Shown: one piece after another, positions 13,125-18,431 of the stretch | Layout of the letters: every line of letters starts with the position of its first letter | How positions within the stretch are numbered: position 1 is the stretch's first letter | Origin: Candidatus Bathyarchaeota archaeon | Lineage (GTDB): Archaea; Thermoproteota; Bathyarchaeia; TCS64 | Length of the DNA: 18,431 nucleotides | Assembly (NCBI GenBank): GCA_014730055.1 | Contig: WJIV01000195.1 | Location: 1 to 18,431 of the forward strand | Reading direction: 5' to 3' | Position numbers and translations under genes: made by a program | Notes under the pieces: generated by a model | Seen by the model: the letters and a program-made list of their open reading frames with translations, nothing else | Databases searched by the model: none | Told to the model about the DNA's origin: nothing

Positions 13125-14177
13125 ATGTTTAATCTAACAGACGAGCAAATGGAAAGAGTAACGAGAATACACAGATCATCCACAGTTGTGGACACTCATA
13201 ACGATACAGTACTTCACCTAATAGACAGAGGCCCATTCCTCTCAACAACGGGAGACTCGATACCACCAAGGAGAAAACTGGGGGAACGTTCAGAAAAAGG
13301 GCAAATTGATATACCACGCATAATCGAAGGCGGTGTAAACTGCCTAATATTCGCAATGTACGTAAATCCTCAGTATAACGCAAGACTTCTCAGATTGGTG
13401 CAGATGCTTGATACTTTTAACACACAACTTAGGGAAAACAAGGAAACGATAAGACTCGTGACCAACTATGGTGAGATAAAAGATACGATTGAAAATGGAA
13501 AAATTGCAGCTCTGATCTCAGTGGAAGGGGGAGAACCTCTTGAGGGAAAGATAGAGACACTGAGGACAATACACCGTCTAGGTGTTAGATCACTTACATT
13601 AACACATTTCCCCCGGAACGAGCTTGGGGATGGTTCAGGTGCAGATAGTGGTTCAAAGCTAACAGATTTTGGTAGGGAAGTTGTTGAAGAGATGAATAAA
13701 CTTGGAATGATAGTCGACATAAGCCACCTAAATGAGGCTGGTTTCTGGGATGTGATCGACCTCACTAGGGATCCTCTGATGGCCACACACTCCAATTGCA
13801 AGGCCCTCTGCAGCCACCATAGAAACCTAACAGATGACCAAATAGAGGCACTTGCTGACTCCGGTGGAGTGATGAATCTGAGTTTCTGTGGCGCATTCTT
13901 GAGGGAAGGGATAGGATTCGGTGATCCTGATGAGCTGAAGAAGCTTGAGGTTGATGACTGGCTGGATCACCTTGATCATGCTGTTGAACTCGTAGGCTCA
14001 GACCATCTTGGTATCGGCTCTGATCTAGATGGCGGATGTGGCTTCCCAGGGCTGGATGATGTAACAAAATTTCCGAGACTGACCCAGGGTATGGTATCCA
14101 GAGGATACTCAGATGAAGACATTGAGAAGATTCTAGGTGGGAATAACATGAGGGTATTTAAGAAGGTCTTCGGATAA
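13125..14177 (+). CDS. Membrane dipeptidase-like metallopeptidase, family M19
   Basis: This 350-residue enzyme has all the zinc-binding marks of renal-dipeptidase-type M19 peptidases: H25-x-D27 in VDTHND, bridging E134 in SVEGGEP, H201 in VDISHLNE, H222 in ATHSNC, and D300 in GIGSDLDGG. Family members cleave dipeptides, often with a D-residue at the C-terminal side. No signal peptide is seen, so it is probably cytoplasmic. Start choice: the frame opens with a TTG at 13101, but the TATA-like box at 13092-13099 overlaps that position, whereas the ATG at 13125 is about 29 nt from it. The aminotransferase follows 54 nt later in the same direction with a TATA-like box of its own. Confidence 0.88.
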   Translation: MFNLTDEQMERVTRIHRSSTVVDTHNDTVLHLIDRGPFLSTTGDSIPPRRKLGERSEKGQIDIPRIIEGGVNCLIFAMYVNPQYNARLLRLVQMLDTFNTQLRENKETIRLVTNYGEIKDTIENGKIAALISVEGGEPLEGKIETLRTIHRLGVRSLTLTHFPRNELGDGSGADSGSKLTDFGREVVEEMNKLGMIVDISHLNEAGFWDVIDLTRDPLMATHSNCKALCSHHRNLTDDQIEALADSGGVMNLSFCGAFLREGIGFGDPDELKKLEVDDWLDHLDHAVELVGSDHLGIGSDLDGGCGFPGLDDVTKFPRLTQGMVSRGYSDEDIEKILGGNNMRVFKKVFG

Positions 14178-14200
14178 AGGATAGCTCATTAATCCCTTAA

Positions 14201-14215
14201 TTTTATCTATATAAA
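14201..14215 (+). promoter_or_regulatory. TATA-like region for the aminotransferase gene
   Basis: TTTTATCTATATAAA holds two overlapping TATA-like matches, centred about 20 and 28 nt before the ATG at 14232. Either gives a leaderless or nearly leaderless message. Confidence 0.45.
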
Positions 14216-14231
14216 CCACCAACAATGTATC

Positions 14232-15542
14232 ATGAACATTTTAGAGAAATATGCTGAACAAAACCCAAAGTCTAAGGAGAGGTATGAGGAAGCCAAGAAG
14301 GTACTCCCTTCAGGGAATACAAGAAGCGCCCTTTACTGGCCACCTTTTCCTATATACCTAGATAAAGGGAGAAGTGATGTTGTCTATGATATTGATGGTA
14401 ATAAGAGAGTAGACTTCAACTACAACAACACTACCCTCATTCATGGTCACAACCACCCTGACGTAATGAGAGCAGCACAGGCGCAACTAAGAAACGGAAC
14501 CGTCCTTGGAACACCAACAGAGGCAGAGATAAAACTAGCTGATGAACTGACAGCAAGACTCAAAGGATCTGATAAGATAAGATTCACACCGTCCGGTACC
14601 GAGGCAAATATGCAGGCAATTAGGCTGGCCAGAGCCTATACAGACAAACCCAAAATAGCCAAATGCATTGGAGCCTATCATGGTAGCTGGGATGCTGTAC
14701 CTCTAACACCGGATACAGTTGGTGTACCTGAAAAAGTGCAAGAACATACGATCTATTTCCCTTACAACGATCCCCAAGAGGCGGAAAAAAAGATTAAAGA
14801 GCAAAAAGACAGCCTAGCAGCAGTTATAATAGAACCCACTATGAGAGATATGACCCCTGAGAAAGGCTTCCTAGAGACGATAAGAGAGATAACCGAGAAA
14901 AACGATATTCTGCTGATATTCGACGAGGTCATAAGCTTTAGGCTCAGCCACGGAGGTGCACAAGAATACTACGAGATCACTCCAGACATTACAACACTTG
15001 GAAAGATCATTGGAGGAGGCTTTCCAGTGGGAGCATATGCTACCACTGAGGAAATATTCAAACCAATGATGATCCCTCAAATAAAGCTACCAGATACAGG
15101 TTCCCCAGAATTAGGTTTCTCAGGCACATTTAATGCACATCCAGTATCTATGGCGGCGGGACTAGCTGTAATGCAAATGCTTCCGAAGTCTATCTACGAT
15201 GAACTAGATAAGATGGGGTATATGATAAGGACAGGGTTAAGGGATGTCCTAGACGCTGAGGAGGTAAAAGCTCAGGTTGGAGGCGCTGGCTCTCTATTTC
15301 ACATTAGCTGGACAAACAGGAGAGTTAATGATCACAAGTCAGCCCAGACTGCCGACAAGGCACTTTATCATTATTTCAACCTGGGAATGATGAATAGAGG
15401 TGTATTCATACTAGGCCATCCAAACATTTCAACCGCCACAACCAGAAGTGATATAGAACTCTTACTGAACTCAGCCCGTGATACAATATATGAGATGAAG
15501 CCGATGATAAAGCAGAGATCACCGGAATTAATTAGGTCCTAG
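14232..15542 (+). CDS. Class III aminotransferase, glutamate-1-semialdehyde aminomutase-like
   Basis: This 436-residue PLP enzyme is of class III (subgroup II). It shows the phosphate-binding SGTEA (121-125), AYHGSWD (148-154), the cofactor-ring aspartate in IFDEVISFR (D231) and the Schiff-base lysine in TTLGKIIGGGFPVGAY (K258), then FSGTFNAHPVSMAA. Overall it is closest in pattern to HemL, which turns glutamate-1-semialdehyde into 5-aminolevulinate, but DEVISFRLSHGG differs from the usual HemL DEVMTGFR and no other haem gene is near. Beta-amino-acid and other aminotransferases share this framework, so hemL is not assigned. Its neighbour is a dipeptidase, which hints at peptide or amino acid breakdown. 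It ends at a bidirectional T8/A7 tract. Confidence 0.85.
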   Translation: MNILEKYAEQNPKSKERYEEAKKVLPSGNTRSALYWPPFPIYLDKGRSDVVYDIDGNKRVDFNYNNTTLIHGHNHPDVMRAAQAQLRNGTVLGTPTEAEIKLADELTARLKGSDKIRFTPSGTEANMQAIRLARAYTDKPKIAKCIGAYHGSWDAVPLTPDTVGVPEKVQEHTIYFPYNDPQEAEKKIKEQKDSLAAVIIEPTMRDMTPEKGFLETIREITEKNDILLIFDEVISFRLSHGGAQEYYEITPDITTLGKIIGGGFPVGAYATTEEIFKPMMIPQIKLPDTGSPELGFSGTFNAHPVSMAAGLAVMQMLPKSIYDELDKMGYMIRTGLRDVLDAEEVKAQVGGAGSLFHISWTNRRVNDHKSAQTADKALYHYFNLGMMNRGVFILGHPNISTATTRSDIELLLNSARDTIYEMKPMIKQRSPELIRS

Positions 15543-15558
15543 AACCAAAATCCTAAAA

Positions 15559-15573
15559 TTTTTTTTAAAAAAA
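15559..15573. terminator. Bidirectional T8-A7 terminator between convergent genes
   Basis: TTTTTTTTAAAAAAA lies 16 nt after the aminotransferase stop and 10 nt beyond the stop of the oppositely directed acetyltransferase gene. Both transcripts would carry a U-tract here, which suits factor-light archaeal termination in both directions. Confidence 0.55.
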
Positions 15574-15583
15574 CACAGGAAAG

Positions 15584-16432
15584 TTATTCCAGATGTGTCT
15601 CCATCACGATAAAGTCAGCTGGCTCCAACTCAAACCCAGATCTTAACATTTTTCCCTCAATGGAACTCGAGTTGGATGGAAATAGACAGTTCAATGAATT
15701 AACCCCTCTAGCCAAGCCCTTATTCAAAGCAAATGACAAGCATCTTGATGCGTCTCCGCCGAATAACCCGATATGTAACTCTTTCCAAGGCATAAAGCGT
15801 GCCCCTACCACAATTACGCTGTCCGTCTCAGGGTCAATATAGACCATCCCCCTCTTAACAAGATTAGACACAAGTTCTGAGCTAATCTTATAAAAAGTCC
15901 TGTTCATGACGAGGAAACCTCCCCAATCGTCACTATGTTTTGATATTAGCTCATCAGCCTCTTGAACACTTGTAACCTCGATGAAATCTATATCAGAAGA
16001 ATCACTCTTCTCACAGGTCATTTTAACGCCTCTAAAACTCTCAGCGAGTTCAAGACCATAACGCTCAGCCAAGCCTTTGCTTACTACATTCTTAACCCCA
16101 GTATACATGCGCATAGTCTTGATATCCTGAAATCGGGCGTTATCATAGAACCTCTCGTAAAACCTCTTCCCGACACCCAAGCCCTGTTTCTCAGGAATTA
16201 CCCTGAGGGTCTCGAGCCAAGCAGAACCATCGGGTAGAACAGTAAACTTTCCACAGCCTACTATCTCGCCTTCAATCTCGGCGACACTAAACTCACCCTC
16301 CTCATCCGAAACAAATTCCTCAAAAACGTAGGGTACATATCTCAAGTTTGGCGTAGATTTAGACTCAACCCAGATCACCTTTTCATAGTCAGCTGGTCTA
16401 GCCCTCCGCAAATTAATCTCTACATCTTTCAT
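15584..16432 (-). CDS. GNAT-family N-acetyltransferase with a second C-terminal domain
   Basis: This 282-residue protein has an N-terminal GNAT domain (about 7-140). The acetyl-CoA loop is LRVIPEKQGLGVGKRFYERF (76-95), with the Q83-G-L-G-V-G88 pyrophosphate grip; strand pairing EFSVAEIEGEIVGCGKF and a late FQDIKTMRMYTGVKN match the fold. The remaining 140 residues form a second domain (DDWGGFLVMNR; GMVYIDPETDSVIVVGARF; FVMETHLE) that may be a degenerate second GNAT unit, since its strand order looks similar, but no CoA loop is evident. The substrate is unknown (amino group of a small molecule or protein). Start at 16432 preceded by a TATA-like stretch about 38 nt away. Divergent from the MFS gene. 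Confidence 0.82.
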   Translation of the reverse strand: MKDVEINLRRARPADYEKVIWVESKSTPNLRYVPYVFEEFVSDEEGEFSVAEIEGEIVGCGKFTVLPDGSAWLETLRVIPEKQGLGVGKRFYERFYDNARFQDIKTMRMYTGVKNVVSKGLAERYGLELAESFRGVKMTCEKSDSSDIDFIEVTSVQEADELISKHSDDWGGFLVMNRTFYKISSELVSNLVKRGMVYIDPETDSVIVVGARFMPWKELHIGLFGGDASRCLSFALNKGLARGVNSLNCLFPSNSSSIEGKMLRSGFELEPADFIVMETHLE

Positions 16433-16464
16433 CCGGTATCAACCCGCAACCTATAGTAGAGGTG

Positions 16465-16474
16465 TTTTTTATTC
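16465..16474 (-). promoter_or_regulatory. TATA-like box for the acetyltransferase gene
   Basis: On the minus strand GAATAAAAAA-type sequence is centred about 38 nt from the start at 16432, giving a leader of about 10 nt. The match is only fair. Confidence 0.3.
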
Positions 16475-16491
16475 TTTCGCAAGTATGTTAA

Positions 16492-16514
16492 CTACACTTA
16501 GCTGTAGCACTACA
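16492..16514. repeat. Three CTACA half-sites upstream of the MFS gene
   Basis: CTACA (16492-16496), TGTAG (16503-16507) and CTACA (16510-16514) form two overlapping inverted repeats, the tighter being TGTAG-ca-CTACA. They abut the plus-strand TATA-like box at about 16515-16522, the B-recognition element side. A regulator site for the divergent GNAT and MFS genes is possible. Confidence 0.35.
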
Positions 16515-16522
16515 AATATATT
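16515..16522 (+). promoter_or_regulatory. TATA-like box for the MFS transporter gene
   Basis: AATATATT-like sequence is centred about 46 nt before the ATG. Transcription near 16545 would leave a leader with GGGAGA (16555-16560) as the ribosome binding site. Confidence 0.4.
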
Positions 16523-16564
16523 TCACAATATTGAATATAGGCTCTATAGCCGAAGGGAGACCTG

Positions 16565-17755
16565 ATGATGGAGAGAGAAGTTGAAGAGACGAGGAAATCA
16601 GCACCACTTGTTTGGTCAGTTATCATCTTACACATGCTAAACCATGTCATAAGCGGAGCACTTCCCATACTCTATCCCGAGATAATTGATGAATTCGGTC
16701 TCTCATACTCCAGACTTGGGATACTTCGATCAGCCTCAACATTCGCAGCAGGCTTCCCCCAGCTATTCGTGGGACTATTCAGGAGATGGTTTAGTGGAAG
16801 AATACTTGTTGGAGTTGGAAACGCAATTAATTCAATAATGAATATCGCAGCTGCATTAAGCCAAGGATTTTTCCAATTTTTTGGCTTCTCCGTCATAGCG
16901 GGTGTTGGAAGCAGCACTCAACATCCAGTGGGGACCTCAATTGTCTCAGCTGGAACAGATCCATCTGAGAGAGGTAAGATGCTTGGGCTGAATCAAGCTA
17001 TACCATCTTTAGCCTTCAGCTTTACTCCTCTCATAGCTGCGTATCTCCTAACGAAAATGGGGTGGAGAACTGCCTTGGCTTTACTCTCCTTACCCGCCTT
17101 AGTCCTCTCCTTGATACTGATTTTTTTCATCAGAGGTAGTAAATCTATAGAAGCGACTACAAGAGATGCGTTAAATTTCAGAAAGCTAAGAGATGCTATG
17201 CGTGATCGAAACGTTTTATCAATCAGCCTCCTCAGGAGCGTTATGGCTTTCAGAATGGGTGTGAGGACCTTTCTTCCTCTATATTTCATAGATATCCTGG
17301 GATTCTCAGCTGAGCAAAGCAGTATACTATATTCGATACTTCTTTTTGGAGGTGTACTAGGTCCATTTGTTTGGGGGTGGCTTTCGGATAGAACCAATCG
17401 TAAACCCTTGATAATAGGTATAATGGTTGCAAGCAGTATTGGATACCTCCTGCTGAACTATATAACAGGGTTCTGGAGCCTTGCTGCTTTACTTTTTGTA
17501 ATCGGATTCCTAGTACAGACCGTCGTTGTTCAGAGCGTACTATCTGAGAGCGTGGATAAAACACAACTAGACCAGATATTTGGACTGTACTTCACAATAG
17601 GGTTCACAATAGCCTCCTTCTCCAGTGTAATCTTTGGATACATCGTTGAACTATTCAGCTTCAACCTAGGTTTCACTTATATTGCCGCTGTAACTGGCAT
17701 TTCACTCATTCCGGCATTTTTTATAAGAGAGCCAAGACAACATCCTGAATACTAA
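16565..17755 (+). CDS. Major facilitator superfamily transporter
   Basis: This 396-residue integral membrane protein has about 12 hydrophobic helices in two halves with a charged central loop (190-215). The loop between helices 8 and 9 has the MFS signature GWLSDRTNRKP (271-281, D275, R276, R279, K280). The matching loop 2-3 in the first half (FRRWFSGR, 72-79) has lost the Asp of the motif. The pattern SGALPILYP / GTSIVSAGT resembles fosmidomycin-resistance-type and organic-anion carriers, but the substrate and direction are unknown. GGGAGA upstream fits the second ATG (16568) slightly better than the first (16565); both are in frame. Transcribed away from the GNAT gene. Confidence 0.85.
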   Translation: MMEREVEETRKSAPLVWSVIILHMLNHVISGALPILYPEIIDEFGLSYSRLGILRSASTFAAGFPQLFVGLFRRWFSGRILVGVGNAINSIMNIAAALSQGFFQFFGFSVIAGVGSSTQHPVGTSIVSAGTDPSERGKMLGLNQAIPSLAFSFTPLIAAYLLTKMGWRTALALLSLPALVLSLILIFFIRGSKSIEATTRDALNFRKLRDAMRDRNVLSISLLRSVMAFRMGVRTFLPLYFIDILGFSAEQSSILYSILLFGGVLGPFVWGWLSDRTNRKPLIIGIMVASSIGYLLLNYITGFWSLAALLFVIGFLVQTVVVQSVLSESVDKTQLDQIFGLYFTIGFTIASFSSVIFGYIVELFSFNLGFTYIAAVTGISLIPAFFIREPRQHPEY

Positions 17756-17779
17756 CCTTACTTTAACTTCTAATTTGTT

Positions 17780-17787
17780 GATATACA
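17780..17787 (+). promoter_or_regulatory. TATA-like box for the DRG GTPase gene
   Basis: GATATACA is centred about 50 nt before the ATG at 17833, predicting transcription near 17808 and a leader of about 25 nt. The match is modest. Confidence 0.3.
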
Positions 17788-17832
17788 GAATTGAGGAACG
17801 TTTTTCAATCAGAATTGATTGTGAGAGACGTT

Positions 17833-18431
17833 ATGGGGATCTCGGAGAAAATTAAATCCATAGAAGAGGAGATCAGCAAGACTCCAGTAAACAAGGGTAC
17901 CGAGAGACATCTAGGATTACTAAAGGCTCGGTTAGCTAGGCTCAAAGATGAGCAAGAAGAGCGAGAGAGAAAAAGCCAGAGTTCTGGCGAGGGATACTCA
18001 GTTGCTAAGGACGGTGACGCAACAGTTGTTCTCCTAGGCTTACCTAGCGTAGGCAAATCAACCCTGCTTAACCAGTTAACAAACAGTAACAGCAAGGTGG
18101 GAGCTTACGATTTCACAACGCTAGATGTCATACCAGGGATGCTGAGTTACAAAGGTGCTAATATACAGGTCCTCGATATCCCCGGCATCATACGGGATGC
18201 AAGCAAAGGAAAAGGGCTGGGAAAAAGAATTTTATCAATTACCCGCTCAGCCGACTTGCTCCTAGTTCTCATAGACGTCTACAAACCAGAGATCAGAGAA
18301 ATGCTACTGGATGAACTGAGAGCAGTAGGGATACGCCCAGACGAAAAAAAACCTAACATAACTATCGAGAAAAGAGGCAGCGGGGGAATCCATGTCACAG
18401 ACATGATCGGGATGTCTAGAATGGATGAGGA
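17833..18431 (+). CDS. DRG/Rbg-family (Obg-like) GTPase, 3' end outside window
   Basis: The first 199 residues are present. The N-terminal helical pair MGISEKIKSIEEEISKTP ... HLGLLKARLARLKDE is the DRG family opening, and the G domain follows: P-loop GLPSVGKST (69-77), switch I DFTTLDVIPG (93-102) and DIPGI (115-119). DRG proteins bind ribosomes together with a partner protein and are kept in archaea and eukaryotes. The segment after DIPGI reads IRDASKGKGLGKRILS where the usual text is nearer IEGAxxGKGRG, a mild divergence. The ATG at 17833 is chosen because family members begin at this point; a GTG at 17821 is also in frame. It is truncated by the window edge before the TGS domain. Confidence 0.9.
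   Translation, partial: MGISEKIKSIEEEISKTPVNKGTERHLGLLKARLARLKDEQEERERKSQSSGEGYSVAKDGDATVVLLGLPSVGKSTLLNQLTNSNSKVGAYDFTTLDVIPGMLSYKGANIQVLDIPGIIRDASKGKGLGKRILSITRSADLLLVLIDVYKPEIREMLLDELRAVGIRPDEKKPNITIEKRGSGGIHVTDMIGMSRMDE

Noticed and set aside
13466..13801. Long open frames on the strand opposite the M19 dipeptidase, and similar ones opposite the MFS and amidohydrolase genes
   Set aside because: Their translations have no family character, and the opposite frames carry intact catalytic or transport motifs. They are antisense shadows.
17805..18095. Open frame on the minus strand at the right end
   Set aside because: The plus strand there encodes an unmistakable DRG GTPase with P-loop and switch motifs.
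1..18431. A defence system, mobile element or phage island
   Set aside because: I looked for transposases, integrases, nucleases, toxin-antitoxin pairs, direct-repeat arrays and tRNA-flanked insertions and found none. The AlkX-type glycosylase alone does not make a defence locus.

Overview
The window looks like a chromosomal segment of an uncultivated, AT-rich archaeon. The direct evidence is a transcription factor B gene (10989-11912), the start of an archaeal/eukaryotic-type DRG (Rbg) GTPase (17833 to the right edge), and a promoter style in which a TATA-like box lies about 25-30 nt before many start codons, leaving little or no 5' leader. A response regulator is also present, so the lineage has two-component signalling. 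I cannot place it in a phylum. I saw no tRNA, rRNA, CRISPR array, insertion sequence or other sign of a mobile element.

Layout. 1-500: tail of an unknown gene and a small zinc-ribbon protein. 512-3032 (minus): a tight two-gene unit, an amidohydrolase followed one base later by an ornithine cyclodeaminase/mu-crystallin family dehydrogenase. 3040-3560: a divergent intergenic region with a perfect palindrome, then a short leader-like ORF coupled to an 80-residue protein. 3590-4978 (minus): a membrane-anchored receptor of the branched-chain amino acid binding-protein type, with no permease nearby. 4979-5314: non-coding. 5315-8850 (minus): an apparent operon of an anchored PQQ-type beta-propeller, an AlkX/YcaQ-type DNA glycosylase and a DUF1786 actin-fold protein. 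8923-9711 (minus): a class I methyltransferase. 9814-10909 (plus): a small helical protein and an anchored exported protein of unknown function. 10989-13068: TFB, a small Cys-rich protein (minus), a two-TM protein and a stand-alone receiver with an N-terminal coiled coil. 13125-15542 (plus): an M19 dipeptidase and a class III aminotransferase of the glutamate-1-semialdehyde aminomutase type. 15584-16432 (minus): a two-part GNAT acetyltransferase. 16565-17755 (plus): an MFS transporter. 17833 onward: the DRG GTPase.

How the genes may work together. Several products suit uptake and breakdown of amino-acid-like or peptide compounds (amidohydrolase, cyclodeaminase-like enzyme, binding protein, M19 dipeptidase, class III aminotransferase, MFS carrier). 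They are in separate transcription units with separate promoters, so a shared pathway is an inference. Most of the window reads as ordinary archaeal housekeeping and accessory genes. The best leads are an amidohydrolase whose first metal-ligand histidine is a tyrosine, the cyclodeaminase-like partner encoded one base behind it, the propeller-glycosylase-DUF1786 operon, and an inverted repeat (TAACTCCTGTTA core) that recurs in two non-coding regions just downstream of TATA-like boxes.
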